Source: Phymorhynchus buccinoides | Lineage: Eukaryota > Mollusca > Gastropoda > Neogastropoda > Raphitomidae | NCBI GenBank assembly: GCA_017654935.2 | Contig: CM065710.1 | Coordinates: 13,137,137 to 13,201,136 of the forward strand | Direction of reading: 5' to 3' | Length of the DNA: 64,000 nt | Part shown: piece by piece, positions 1-13,139 of the stretch | How the letters are laid out: every line of letters begins with the position of its first letter | Position numbering within the stretch: position 1 is the first letter of the stretch | Translations under genes and position numbers: made by a program | Notes under the pieces: model-generated | Seen by the model: only the letters and a program-made list of their open reading frames with translations | Told to the model about the DNA's origin: nothing | Databases searched by the model: none

Positions 1-520
1 AATAACAAAGAACAACTTTGGCAGGGACCCAAAACTTGTGTTCCTTATAAGCGGCGTCCTAATAAGCGGAGTGTACTGTATAACAGCTTTTTTCATTGGT
101 GGCGCACGCGCTCGCGAAGCAGTTTTTGACATTCTGATAATTTTCTACTGCTTTTTTTTTTTTGTGGGGGGGGGGATTTTTTTACGAGACCCTCCGGCAT
201 CCCCACGGGGAGAGACTCGTGCAGGGGGCGGGGTCGTCCAGCTCCCCGTATCAGTGGAGGCATAAGGCATCCACCCACTGCCCCTGACTGCTGTAAATAA
301 TTAACACATTCTAGCCCAGACCTCTAGAATAGCAGCCGCCTCCCTTTGCTGTCTGGAGGGCTGTAGTCGGGAATGACACATTAGCATAGTTTTGAAAGCT
401 GAATTTGATTGTGCTATTTTCTATTCTTTTTCTTTTTTATACAGTAGAACCTTCCTCATATATATATATATGACCTTCAAAAATCATGAATGAACCTTTA
501 TATACAAACTTATATACCAT

Positions 521-712
521 GTGGCGGTACCATAGCCGATGAGGTTTAACCGAGGCGTGGTTACCGCTACACCTATCTACATTGTTAAAAACTCGGGACT
601 TTACTGGTGTTGCACTGCCTCCGGGCATTGCAGCCAGATTGTTCCCACCATCTTTGTATTTACAAGTGTCCCATGTGTGTCTATGACCGAGAGGACGTAA
701 AACATCATTTTC
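521..712 (+). mobile_element. Short interspersed repeat J (GTGGCGGTACCATAGCC…GAGGACGTAAAAC)
   Basis: About 190-bp repeat starting GTGGCGGTACCATAGCCGAT and ending GAGAGGACGTAAAACATCA, SINE-like. Copies: 747-868 (-), 11822-11960, 36209-36405, 61634-61830, 38723-38928, 38934-39127 and 63970-64000. Confidence 0.7.
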
Positions 713-746
713 AGCCGAGAATGAACGAGGAATGAAATTCTGTTTA

Positions 747-868
747 ACGTCCTCCGGTCTGGAACAGACACATATGGGACATTAGTAGATGTAAAGATGG
801 TGGGAACGATCCTGGAGGCAATGCCCGGAGCCGGAGGCAGTGCAACATCAGTAAAGTCCCAAACATTT
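747..868 (-). mobile_element. Repeat J, truncated, inverted relative to the neighbouring copy
   Basis: Reverse copy (TTTAACGTCCTCCGGTCTGG … AGTCCC) facing the copy at 521-712 about 35 bp away; both lie inside an interrupted mariner-like MITE (441-1266). Confidence 0.6.
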
Positions 869-1377
869 TAACAATACAGATATATTATTATGTATGAACA
901 AAAATCATCCAAAATGAGGTCTTATATTGGCCACTGCAAAGAACACCTTTTGCAAGAGTGAATGCCCTTGGTGGTTGGGGGAAGATGGTTGAGTGTACTG
1001 ACCAAACAAGGGAATAAATATCGCCAATAACCATATTTCGAGGCCACTGAATGACTGGCTTTTGCAAGAGTTAATGCCCTTTTGGATACTGACCAACAAG
1101 GGCTTAACTCTTGCCATCAAGGGCGTTATATAATAAGCCTAGTTGCAGTGGCCAATAAGGGAGGGGTCTTATAAGGGAGGTGATTTTAATACTTACAAAG
1201 AAGAGCAATGTTTCAGAGAAGTGGGTCTTATGTGGGAGGGAGTCTTTATAAGGGAGGTTCCACTGCATTTAAGCCGGAGATCAGAACTGTGTGTTTCCCT
1301 TAGTTGTTGGAAACTCAGTTTTGGGAATCTTGTTTCCTATTTTTCATTCAGTTCTTCCTTTATATATTGATCTTTGC

Positions 1378-1465
1378 ATGCATTGGGCATGCCTCTGGCT
1401 GCGACGCTCTCTCCAGGTGGGAGCAACCCGAATTTCACAGAGACGCTCCTGTGACTATTAAGTAC
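1378..1465 (+). mobile_element. SINE family T tail fragment
   Basis: GGGCATGCCTCTGGCTGCGA through GGTGGGAGCAACCCGAATTT matches the 3' part of family T. No head is present. Confidence 0.6.
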
Positions 1466-1679
1466 CTGATTATCTCTCTCTCTCTGCCCCCTCTCTCTCT
1501 AATTATTTTCTATTCTACTCTTGAAAGAGAAGCTTGTTCCTTCTCTGTCTTAATAGGAGTCCGATGATTCAATAATTTTTTGTAATCTTCGTTGTTGTTT
1601 TTCAATTAATTTTCCCTGTCTATATATGCATGCGAGCACATATTATAGTATGCACTTGTGCTATGCACACACAATGCAA

Positions 1680-1831
1680 ACACACACGCACACTTACTTG
1701 AATAAGCTTATATATATGTGTGTGTTTGTGTGTTAGTGTTGTTCTTTAATTTTACGTCTTTTCACTAAAAGTGATATTAGACAAGTGTGTGTGTTTGTGT
1801 GTGTGTGCGCGTGTGCGCAAGTGTGTGTGGG

Positions 1832-1868
<37 letters not shown>

Positions 1869-2150
1869 GCGTGTGCGCGTATGTGTGGTGCTCTTGTGGT
1901 TATGTATAGTTTCTCAATTATTTATACTATTTATTATTATTGTTATTATTATTTATGTTATTATTTTGCAAGAGCTTACAGCTTTTTTTTTATTAGATTA
2001 AGCTCAAAAAGAAATGTTCATTATTATTATTATTATTATTATCATTTATTATTATGTTACATGCACACACTTTCGCAAACACACACACACACACTCCAAC
2101 ACACACACACACACACACACACACAGCATACACACACACACAAGTTACTA
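1680..2150. repeat. GT and CA microsatellite cluster
   Basis: (GT)n at 1783-1883 and (CA)n at 2060-2143 with TTATTATT between; the facing tracts could pair as a hairpin. Confidence 0.9.
1742..1785 (-). repeat. LINE/SINE 3' stem-loop tail, reversed
   Basis: Reverse complement of the AAATCACTTTTAGTGAAAAG tail also found at 8928 and 20190. Confidence 0.45.
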
Positions 2151-2159
2151 TGTTCATAT

Positions 2160-2800
2160 CATTTAATAATTTATAAGAATCGCAATAAATCACCAATAGT
2201 CATGAACATGAAGCTATACATATTTATTATAATTTAAAACATTGTAGTCAAATGCTGCAGATATACGATATAAAATTACACAGCAAAAATCATAACTCTA
2301 TGGAATGTTGCATAAAACAATACCAGGTTCTTATTTCAAACATGGAATGTTAGTATTTTGTACACATACACACACAGCACAAATTCAAAATCATACACTC
2401 AAATTTAAAAAAAAAGTACAACTTTGAAGTAACATTAAAAATTATTAAAATGTTTTCAATGTTCATACGATTCAGATTCAATAGAGATGAGCATTTGGTT
2501 TTGGATTAAACCACAACACAAAAACATAAAGTAAGTGTGCATAAGAATATATCACTTCACTCTCTCTCTATTTTATAAAATAATAATTCTTTCTCCTATA
2601 TCTCTCTAACATACACACTTACAAAGTGATTCAAATAATATATTGATGTCTGTGTGTACATGTGTGTGCACGTATGAGTGTGTGTGTGTACGCATACATG
2701 TGTGTGTGTGCGTGTACATGTATGTGTGTGTGCACATGTGTATGTGAGCGAGTACACGACTGTGCGCGTGTGTTTGTTTTTGCTTGTGTGTGTGTGAATG
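2160..2800. other. AT-rich stretch with GT tract, no gene seen
   Basis: AT-rich to 2640, then (GT)-rich 2640-2800. No coding or element ends recognised. Confidence 0.6.
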
Positions 2801-2869
2801 GGTGGACTTCAAAAGCTTAGTTATCAATATTGGTTCATCATACCAGGCAGCAGGACCCTCCATCCCAGC

Positions 2870-3095
2870 TCTTTTCAACTTTTCACTGCCGTGGGATTTT
2901 TACGTGCGTAAAATGCACGGGTCAGACTAGATTTATTAAGTCCCCATCTGAAAGATTTGTCGTTCAGTTCAATTTCCCCCCATCGAACTGGAAAGAAACG
3001 GCGAGGCCGGCTGGCCGGGATTCGTTCCCAAGAAACTCATGCATTGAAATTGGCAGGCGAACGTCTTAACCATGCTACCCAGCTTCCTTCTCATT
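2870..3095 (-). mobile_element. Second tRNA-headed SINE family (U)
   Basis: On the minus strand the head AGCATGGTTAAGACGTTCGC and the B-box-like GGGAACGAATCCCGG give a tRNA-type promoter. The body ends at CACTGCCGTGGGATTTTTAC (plus strand). A copy at 50692-51140 is split by a MITE. Confidence 0.65.
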
Positions 3096-3232
3096 TGTCC
3101 GTGTTTGTTTCTTCAGTTCTCTTTCTTATATGTGCATGTTTATCTTTAAAAAATTATTTAAAAAAAAAGAAAGTTAAAAATAAAAACTGTGCCACATTAT
3201 TGCTATCCTGAGTGTGACTTTTTTCTTTCTTT

Positions 3233-3665
3233 TTCTGTCCCATCTTCTGGGCTGTACAGTGGCGTTGCTCCCACGCCGCTCGTTCCGAATCCCAATTCGC
3301 AGCTACACCCGGGTTTTTTCAAGTCGCAGAAACCAAAGACCAGCAGTCCAAGGGGAGCGAATCAATGTTAGGCCGTCAGGAGGCAACCAACCGAGGAGAC
3401 ACTGCACTTCTGCTGAGTCACTTCGGTGGAGTTCAGTGGAGTCTGTGGAGTCAGTGGAGTCAGTAGCCCCCTACTGACGACACTATTCTCTTAGTCGCGG
3501 AGCCAGCGTGAGTGAGGTCCTCCTCCACGCAGGGCGCCACCACGACCGTCCACCGACAGCTCCCCAGAACACACTGATCCCCATGACATTGACCTGAACG
3601 CACCAAGGCATAGACTGGATTGGAAACCCGAAACTGAGGTCACCATGAGAGCAGGGCATGCAAAG
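3233..3665 (+). repeat. Dispersed repeat K (GCTGTACAGTGGCGTTGCTC …)
   Basis: Starts TGTCCCATCTTCTGGGCTGT, continues through GGCGTTGCTCCCACGCCGCT and AGTCGCGGAGCCAGCGTGAG. Other copies or parts: 31320-31640, 41999-42233 (-), 49310-49440, 34227-34305 (-), 41071-41127 (-), 58512-58872 (-), 59220-59302 (-). Class unknown. Confidence 0.6.
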
Positions 3666-4183
3666 CCACAGAATTTGACATTTTTTAATTTTATGATTGA
3701 TGGAAAATGAGGCCGATGATAACGATCGGTCTGAGACTGCATGGCAGGGCTGTATTCTACGCTTCCTTTCATAATGATATCCCGGCGTCAACCAGGCCCG
3801 AGAACTACAGACACCCGCAGTGTTGGTCTTGCAATTAGAGCAACACTCTCAGAATCGCATCCGTTAAGCGGATGAAACTCGACTGTGTGGTTTCAGTCTT
3901 CCCATTGAGCCCATAGCCACTCACTCTGGGTAGGAGTCGGTCCAGGACCGAAAAAAACATCGCCTCTGAGTGTGACTTTTATCAAGAGAATTACATATTA
4001 ACAGAAAGGTTCTGATTCAAAGATGCTGAAAAAAGACACTTTAAGACGTTTAAAAAAAAATAAAAATCGATCGCATCTTTGATTTACCACCAAGTCATCA
4101 AATCTTCTGGTTATTATTGGTTTTAGTTTATAACATTAACAAAATTAAAACAAACCCCACCAAACCAGAGACAAAAAGAGAGG

Positions 4184-4215
<32 letters not shown>

Positions 4216-4494
4216 GGGGGGGGGGGAGGAGACGAAGAAAAAGAACAACTATAAGAAGAATACATCTACATAAAATATTTTACCATTTTTTAAAAGACTG
4301 AATATAGATTCTAAAAAAACATGAGAAATCAGAAAAGTACAATTTAAAAAACATATGCGTACAAAAAAACCCACCCCACAACAAAACTAACTCACATCAA
4401 CTGTACAAAATATGGGAATGTGAACATGAACGATTGGTTTGGGTTTTTTTCCATCAGAAAAAAAGAATACATTTTATACTTGGGGGGGAAGGAA

Positions 4495-4558
<64 letters not shown>

Positions 4559-4722
4559 AAAAACTATCAAACAAGAAGAGCACATACACAGACACATGCA
4601 TGCAAAAGTCATACTCTCCATAAGATACATGTATTGAATGAGATGAGTTATTTCATTAAAATAATTCATGCTTTTCAAAAAAATAAATAACCACTCAACA
4701 CACACTGGGGTGGTTGGTTGGG

Positions 4723-5623
<901 letters not shown>

Positions 5624-5817
5624 TTATACACATGCGCCTAACATACATTAATTGTCCACAATTTGAAGGTCACATATAATTGTACAATTCATATAAAAAC
5701 ACAAACGATATGTTCATTCAGGCGGATTTTGAGTTCTTAAATTGAAACATTCTTCACGAACTGACACACACAAGAAACATAAATACATAACCATAGCGTT
5801 AACACAGTGAAATAGAA

Positions 5818-6328
5818 CAATCATTTTCATACAATTGTATACAGTTGATATAAAAGCACTATATGATATGTAATGTAATGTCACACACACACACAATCAT
5901 TTTATACCATTGGAAAGTTGATATAATAGCACTATGTGATATGTAATGTAAATTATATCAAATGTAAATCATCCATTGGAGTTTCGTCATAATTAAGTTC
6001 TCAAACACACACACACACACACATGCACACTCAGTCACACACACACATAATCATTTCATACAATTGGAAAGTTGATATAATAGCACTATGTGATATGTAA
6101 TGTAAATGATATCAAATGTAAATCATCCATTAGTGTTTGGTCATAATTAAGTTATCAAACACACACACACATGCACACACACACACACACACAATCATTT
6201 CATACAATTGGAAAGTTGATATAATAGCACTATGTGATATGTAATGAAAATTATATCAAATGTAAAACATCCATTGGAGTTTCGTCATAATTAAGTTATC
6301 AAACACACACACACACATGCACACTCAG

Positions 6329-6366
<38 letters not shown>

Positions 6367-6500
6367 ATTTTATACAATTGGAAAGTTGATATAAAAACAC
6401 TATATGATATGTAATGTAAATGATATCAAATGTAAATCATCCATTGGAGTTTTGCCTTAATTAAGTTCCCAAACAAACACACACACACACACTCAGTCAC
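5818..6500. repeat. Five-unit tandem repeat of ~117 bp with CA-tract linkers
   Basis: Units near 5818 (partial), 5895, 6051, 6194 and 6363 share GATATGTAATGTAAAT and CATCCATTGGAGTTT, each followed by (CA)n of varying length. Confidence 0.85.
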
Positions 6501-6593
6501 ACACACACACACACATGCGCGCGGGCATACACACACATGTGCACACTAAGCCACACACTCAGCCACACACACACACGCACAGACATACATACT

Positions 6594-6839
6594 TTAACCC
6601 TTTCACCGCCAGCCACATTTCAGCCACAATTTTCCATTAAGTTTTCCTGGGAAGAGAACAAAATCCATCTGCAGTATTGGGGATTCTTCTGTGACATATA
6701 TAAAATAAGGTCTATCCTTACTTCCCAAAACTAAGACAATAGGATCTTTGGATAACAGACCCCAATGTGATGCCTTTTAGTGACATGGGTGTTAAATCAC
6801 TGTGGTGCTAAAATGCGACTTTGGCAGTGAAAGGGTTAA
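6594..6839. mobile_element. piggyBac-like MITE (family A)
   Basis: 246 bp with TTAACCCTTTCACCGCCAGC at the left and GGCAGTGAAAGGGTTAA at the right. TTAA target sites and CCCTTT ends are typical of piggyBac-derived MITEs. Copies at 22161-22406, 45913-46162, 49592-49839, nested ones at 34505 and 59508, divergent ones at 26393 and 17189. Confidence 0.75.
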
Positions 6840-6952
6840 TGTCTTCTTATACACAACACAGTGATATGTTTCTTTGTGGAACAGAATTTTCGTTTAAAAA
6901 AGCACCACCCAAATCTCATGGATTTTGCAATGACATGTACAAAACATCAGTT

Positions 6953-7563
6953 ACCGTATGTTTCGGACTATAACGTGATACTTTTCCCCCAGACTCAGAC
7001 CCTTGCGCCTTATAATATGACTAATCAAATATAAACTATGTGATCCAGCACCACGAAAGGGACATTAAGTGTCAAACTGACCATTCTGAGAAAATTATAT
7101 ATTTGAAAACTTCAGACAATCCTCTTTCTATTGATCAAGAACCATTCTTGTATCTTTTTCCGTTCCAGAGTTATGAGCATTTTTAAAGTCAGTAAGGTGA
7201 ACGTCAGCCATTTTGAGAAAACACAGTCTAAAGTCTAGCCTAGCTGAAGAAATTGCATTGACCAACTCATTTTGAAACACTTATCAGACCACTTAGAGGT
7301 CATATTAAAGATTATCCTTTATAAATATGAAAGATAAGATGTTAGAGAACACAAACATGCCCATAACTGAAAATGGACAAAAACTGAGATTTTTGACTTT
7401 GGAAAAGCCTGTTGTGAGAAACTAGCCCAGCGACTTAATGTCCCTTTCGTGGTGCTGGGTGACAAATAACAAAATCTGAAATTTGTTGCATAATTTGAGG
7501 TGTGCGCCTTGTACAAAGGTGCGCCTCACAAAATGGTGCGCCTCACAGTCAAAAAAATACGGA
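6953..7563. mobile_element. MITE family C (CCGTATTTTTCGGACTATAA), split by family B
   Basis: Left end ACCGTATGTTTCGGACTATA and right end CAGTCAAAAAAATACGGA, with CGCCTTATAATATGACT inside. Other copies: 42358-42526, 48431-49003, 21971-23415 (nested), 54665-54796, 32505-32634, 57468-57593, 49451-49556. Confidence 0.65.
7038..7464. mobile_element. MITE family B (long TIR, AGCACCACGAAAGGGACATT)
   Basis: About 427 bp; inverted ends of roughly 30 bp, TGATCCAGCACCACGAAAGG and its reverse. Inserted within a family C element (6953-7563). Another copy at 9660-10081; solo ends near 20310 and 20590. Confidence 0.7.
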
Positions 7564-8029
7564 AAACATGCACAAATAAACATTCTAAATTTCCTATAGA
7601 CTCACTTCACTCGGATATATACACACATTAAAATATGGAAGTCAGGGTCGTCAGCGACGGAGCAAAAGTGATCTGGTTTTGTGCATAAGAACGAGCAAAT
7701 GATGATGAAACAAATTGAATCGCGTACTGTACAAAATAAAGCACGGGTCATTATAATGCAAATATATGCATGAATATAATTATTATGCCACTGTATCGGG
7801 TAAGATTGCCAGTTGCGTTGAACAAACAAACAGGAAAAAAACCAGACAAGCAAACAGAGACAGACAGACAAACAGCACAAGACAAAAGAAACGAACGAAC
7901 AAGCACTAAAAATAAACCATGATACATTTTGCAAATCCATTCCTTGCAATTTGTGAAACCTTTTGTTGAAATCTTCACACATAGGCATACACATACACAC
8001 ACATATATGCATGCATAACACACACATTA
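7564..8029. other. Unassigned intergenic sequence
   Basis: Mixed AT-rich DNA with AAACAGAC-type short repeats (7830-7880); no gene or element recognised. Confidence 0.5.
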
Positions 8030-8330
8030 ATGTCTTCGTTAAGCCATTTTCCAAGAGATATGTTTAGTTTATGTCTTAGACTTAAATATAATTCAAAAAT
8101 GTACAGCAAGATGTATATGGGGGGGGAGAAACTTTTAACATTCCATATACTGTTTCATTGCCCCCTTATGAGACAGTACCTACCCAGTTTTCAATCACCT
8201 GAAAATCCTTCAATCGATGATTTTAAAATCCTAATGTCAACTCACTTATATTTTTGTCTAATGTATCAAAATGTTTACTCCATAGTTCTATTGGTACGTT
8301 AGTATGACATTTTCATTTCTCTTTTTAACC
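8030..8330 (+). mobile_element. Probable LINE ORF2 C-terminal relic
   Basis: The open frame 8030-8302 holds LTFHILFHCPLMRQYLP, similar to the H-x-L-F/E-C-P segment after RNase H in many LINE ORF2 proteins. Only about 60 residues remain and the upstream part is gone. Confidence 0.4.
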
Positions 8331-8927
8331 CAATGACTCCCGACCATTTAAACCGAGAATCGATCCCAGTCCCCGAGACAAGGGCATTAACTACGAACAT
8401 CACACTAAATCTTTTCATGAAAAAAAATCACCCAGAATAAAGTCTAACTCACATTTCATTTCTGAAAGATGCATATTGAATAGCAATGATGATATTATTA
8501 TTCCAAAGCTAACACACTCCGAGCATCGCGCCGAGTCAATACTGCGCACATCACGTGGAAAGAAGGGAACAAATTTGGGGTCACTTCGAAAAATCCGTTC
8601 AAAAAGACTAGTGGGTGCTTTCCCTTGATGTACGAACCAAAAACGGACCAGCGAGACTGAGGTAAAGGAAGCACTAACTTAGTATATTGCATTGTGGGTA
8701 GGGAGAAAGTGAAAGTGAAACTACTAGACCTGCTGTTCAGCGGGCGCTATCGGGCGTTACCGGAACTAGACAACGACCAGGTTTAGGAGGCTCCCGGAGC
8801 TTGGGGGTCTCAGGTGGTTAATTAAACAGGGTTAGATTTGGTTGATCTTGTTAAGTAATTCAAGTTTCATGTTTTAATTCATAACACGATATCAGTGTCA
8901 TTTTATTATCAATCATTTACAATATCA

Positions 8928-8985
8928 TAAGTCGTCTAAAATCACTTTAAGTGAAAAAGACGTGAAATTAAACAAAAAACAACAA
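8928..8985 (+). repeat. LINE/SINE 3' stem-loop tail
   Basis: GTCTAAAATCACTTTAAGTG and following GAAAAAGACGTGAAATT match, with variation, the tail of the LINE fragment at 20190-20240 and, reversed, 1742-1785. A shared 3' tail suggests one reverse transcriptase mobilised all three. Confidence 0.5.
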
Positions 8986-9000
8986 ACAAACAAACACACA

Positions 9001-9659
9001 CACACTCAGACAGCATTTCCATATCAAGCAGTCTCCTCCGAAGACGGAGTGTGGCTGCCCACGTGGCGGGGTAATCCAAAAACGGTCGCACGCTGTACTG
9101 TTCTCATCCTTAGCTGATGCATTTGTACTGGTTGTGGGGATGATGATCCCTGGAATCTTTTAGCCAGAGTACGACAAAAACAACATATCAAGTAAAAAAA
9201 TATTTTTAAATGCTGATTAAATGAAACCAGAACATCAACATGAAAAAAAAATCGAAGTAATTCCACAAGAAATCTTTTGATTACATAACCAACCAATCAT
9301 TACCTCATAAAAATCAGATACCAATTTGATACGCCTTTTTAAAAAAAAATTTAAAGAACAAATTCATCTATCATAGAACAATCACTGAACAGGATTTAAA
9401 CGAAGTAGCTGTTATTGAAATTACATTATTATTATTGTTATAAATACATACTTCATGTTAAGTGACTAAAAAAAGAACTGTTGCAACAAAAATATGTAAA
9501 ATTCAAAATTATAAAATAAATTATGTAGATTTTGAAAACTTCAAAGAAACACATCTCTATAAAGTTGAAAAGTGTGTCAGATTAAAAAGACCAATATTAC
9601 ATTGATAAGTTGCATTAAAAGATAAATGGCTAAAAATAGTTGAAAAAGTGTCTATCATT
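9001..9659. other. Unassigned intergenic sequence
   Basis: Begins with GAAGACGGAGTGTGGCTGCC and GTGGCGGGGTAATCCAAAAA, which looks like part of a dispersed repeat, then AT-rich DNA with no coding. Confidence 0.4.
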
Positions 9660-10081
9660 ATGTGACCCAACACCACGAAAGGGACATTAAGTGTCAAAAC
9701 TGACCATTCTGAGAAAATGATACATTTGAAAACTTCAGACAATTCTCTTTCTAATGATACAAGAACCATTCTTGTATCTTTTTCCGGTCCAGAGTTATGA
9801 GCATTTAAAGTTGGTAGGGTGAGTATCGTCCATGTTAATAAAAGTCTAAAGTCTAGCCTAGCAGAAGAAAATGCATTGACCTACTCATTTTAAAACACTT
9901 ATAAGACCATTTAGAGACCATATTAAAGATTGTCCTTTATGAATATGAAAGATAAGATGTTAGAGAACACGAAAATACCCATAACTCAAAATTGACAAAA
10001 AATGATATTTTTGACTTTCCAAGCCTGTTGTGAGAAACTAGCCCAGCGACTTAATGTCCCTTTCGTGGTGCTGGGTCACAT
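9660..10081. mobile_element. MITE family B
   Basis: Ends ATGTGACCCAACACCACGAA and TTCGTGGTGCTGGGTCACAT; interior same as 7038-7464. Confidence 0.72.
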
Positions 10082-10531
10082 ATAATCTTTTTTTTTTTTA
10101 CTGATAAGCTTGATTTCCCCCCTAATTCTTGTATTTATTAGTTTTAAAAATGTTCTAAAAAGGAGAATTCTTATTGCCAAAAAAAAAAAAAGTTTATTAT
10201 TAACCACATATTAGCCATATTTCTCTGTACACATATATCATACTGATTATCATATAATTACAAGTTTTCTATTTCTGGCTATACAGTATTTACTACTACA
10301 TATACTACTGTATGGCCTACACGTTAAGAAAATAACAATTAAAGAAGGTAAAAAGCTATGTCATATATCATCTCACTATAACAGGTTGTACCATGCATTG
10401 CGTTTTTGGGTGGGGTGAGTGGTAGTGATGGTGGTGATGTGTGTGTGTGTGTGTGTGTGTGCTTGCGTGTGTATGTGTGTGTGTGTGGGGGGGGGGGGGG
10501 GGGGATGTGTGTGTGCATGGGTGCATGCAGC

Positions 10532-11164
10532 AGAGCTGATTCTAGGATTTTGAAAAAGGGGGGGCATTCCCCCCCTATGATTGAAAAAAGGGGGGCAGGT
10601 CCCCCCTTAAGAATGAAAAAAGGGGGGATTGGTGGCAGGTCCACTGGATACAAAGGAAAACGGCCATGACATACACATTTATTTGAAAGCATTCAGGGCA
10701 CTTCTTCAGCCAGTCGTCTTGGAACCGGTGTTCCCTTGCACTGGCGCTGTTATCGGGCTGCTTCTCCGAGTTTTTGGATGTAGTCGCCGTTTCTTCAAGC
10801 TCTTCTCCACACTCTGACTCATCATGTGGCACAGACTGCTTTTTTTTCACTTTGCCTCCGCGAAAGTCAAAATCAAGGAGCGTGGCTACGCGCTTCATTT
10901 TGGAATAAATCCAATATGGCGGCTTAAACTCTCGCAAGTTCTCGTTGGTATTCAAGATGAATGAGATGAACGCGATTGATTGGTTGATCAGTTTGTGTAG
11001 CCTAGGCAACAGGTTTTGCAGACGACGAATGCCATGCCCGCAGCGATCGGTGAAAATAGAGGGCAGTTCTGCAAATTCGCGGGAGTCGGCCCGCATTAAG
11101 ACTCGATTATCGCGGGAAGGAACAGATTTTCGTACCAATCCTGCGCTCTAGAATCAGCTCTGAT
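10532..11164 (-). mobile_element. Non-autonomous hAT-like element with transposase N-terminal relic
   Basis: Ends CAGAGCTGATTCTAG/CTAGAATCAGCTCTG, flanked by ATGCAG on both sides. On the minus strand an open frame (11138-10575) includes MKRVATLLDFDFRGGKVKKK (starting near 10899) and, after an acidic stretch, FQDDWLKKCP. This lysine-rich start followed by F-x-x-x-WL-x-x-x-P resembles the N terminus of hAT/ZMYM-type transposases (from family knowledge). The catalytic part is absent. Confidence 0.5.
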
Positions 11165-11821
11165 GCAGTGACCAAAACTGTTGCCTGAACTTGTCTCGCC
11201 GAAGCCCAATGTACAAAAGAATGATATCACGTTAAAGAGCCCTTTCTTCAGGCACTCAGCTGCCTGAACCTGCATCAAATTGCCTGAATTCAGGCTTCAG
11301 GTCTTTTGCATAAATAGTTCCCCCACCTTCTGGAAGCTATGTGCTTGTAACTTCCTCTTATCTATCACTCTCTTTGACTCTGCCTTTTCCCTTCGCTTAC
11401 TGTCATCTATCTTTCTGCCTTACCGGTCCATTCTCTTGCCTTTTTTTTTCAAAAAGATTTCCTCCAGCTGAAGTCGGACATGCTGGGCCTAACTATATCT
11501 GAGTTAGGCGCATAACGGCAGCATGACGCATCTGCGCTCATAATTGATAGGAAACTGTCTGAGCGATCGAAGAAGAAGAAGAAGAAGAAGGCTTCAGGCA
11601 CACCCACATGCAACCCTGTGTGTATGCCTATTTTCCATGTGTGTGAGCGATTACACGTCTTTGTTGAATTTCTTGCTGTTAACTTTTGTGCTGTTGTTGC
11701 TAAGCGCATAGAGCTCCACCACATTTGGTCGAGGAGTGCGCTATATAAATGCTTCGCTATTATTTTTATTTTTTTACTTTTCAATGTACATACGTCTTTA
11801 ACCTATCGATAATATTAGATG

Positions 11822-11960
11822 TATCGTTAAAAATTCGGGACTTTACGGTAGTTGCACTGCCTCCGGGGCTTTGCCTCCAGGATCGTTCCCACCATCTTTA
11901 TATCTACTAATGTCCCATATGTGTCTGCTTCAGACCGGAGGACGTTAAACGGATTTTCAT
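11822..11960 (+). mobile_element. Repeat J, 5'-truncated
   Basis: AAAATTCGGGACTTTACGGT to GGAGGACGTTAAAC followed by (ATT)n. Lacks the GTGGCGG head. Confidence 0.6.
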
Positions 11961-12115
11961 TATTATTATTATTATTATTAAATATTCTTAGCCTTAAACA
12001 TGGCACAAAAAAAGAAGAAGCTTGGATACCCCCCCGTCAAATTTTCGCATTAAAATTGTTCACTCAGAAGCAGCGTTGATAGGGTTGGGATCAGCCTAGG
12101 GTCATTGGTTATTGC

Positions 12116-12391
12116 ATGGGTGCAAGACTTTTAGTACACAAAATGAAAAATCCTGAAAAGTCGGGGTCCAGGGGTAATGTCCCCCAGCAGCTGAAGCAAA
12201 AACTGATTTATGAAGGTATTTTAGTTTGCTTTTTCCACAATTTATACAAATGCTTATATCACAAAGTGTTTCAAAGATACAGTAGACACACAAAAAAGAT
12301 CTTGTTTGACAAATTAAAAGAAAAGGAATTTCCTATTCTAGTAAAATTCAAAAACAGGAAATCCTTGTAAACCAGGAAAAGTTGCACCCAA
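12116..12391. mobile_element. MITE with CATGGGTGCAA ends
   Basis: CATGGGTGCAAGACTTTT … GGAAAAGTTGCACCCAATG. A second copy spans about 47130-47900, split by the 47579-47878 element. Confidence 0.6.
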
Positions 12392-12587
12392 TGTTATTGT
12401 TATGAAACACAAAGAACCAGACTTTCAGATTGAGAGTCGTAAACGTCCTAAGCTACGACTCAGCTTTAAACAAATGGAATTGAGCAAGCATGCAGCCTCA
12501 TTAGGCAAAGGTTCGCATTGTATCAGTACTTTCGGGAACAAAAACAGAGGCGAAATCGGTACGTTCATCATGTTTGCGAAATTTATA

Positions 12588-13069
12588 ATATCGTCGCTGT
12601 CCGACGTGTATTTACACAATCAGTGATTTTACAGGAGCATCAAAAAACATGTTGTCGCCTGCTACAAAGTCAATCCCCATTTGATATACGCTTGACCCTT
12701 CTTCTTTACCGATGAGTAAACATGTGACACAATAAAAGTTGCATTAACACCCAAAATTTTCGTGATAATTCAGTTACACGGTTAGTCACAAAGTTAGTGC
12801 ATTGTTATCACAATGGGAGATACGACAGCTGCCGGCAGTCACACGATTAGCGTGACCAGTTACACGCTTATCGTGTCAAAACCAGCAACAACCCGCCACA
12901 TACACGATTATTTCCGTGGTATCATGTGACAAATTTGAGCATTTTCATTGGTCGCAGACACAAGATATTTATAGAAGACCTGTGTGAGGTCACTGGAAGG
13001 AGTTTCAGTAAAAAATATATTTTTGTCAAATTTTGTAGATACACGGTTAGCGTCGGACAGCGACGATAT
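12588..13069. mobile_element. Foldback element with 19-bp perfect inverted ends
   Basis: ATATCGTCGCTGTCCGACG at 12588-12606 and its exact reverse complement at 13051-13069. Interior rich in TTACACG and TACACGATTA motifs in both orientations; no coding. Confidence 0.6.
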
Positions 13070-13139
13070 GTTTCAAGCCACAGAGGGGAGTGATGAGCAC
13101 ATGTTAGAATCAATTGTCTTTTCATCAGATGTGAATTCA

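Larger units (their letters stand above)
441..1266. mobile_element. Interrupted mariner-like MITE with two J repeats inside
   Basis: Left end ACAGTAGAACCTTCCTCATA; right end ATAAGGGAGGTTCCACTG. Interior matches 42254-42583 where not occupied by repeats J. Confidence 0.55.

Noticed and set aside
10575..11138. 187-residue minus-strand host gene
   Set aside because: It lies entirely within an element with 15-bp inverted ends and ATGCAG flanks; only a transposase-like start is recognisable.
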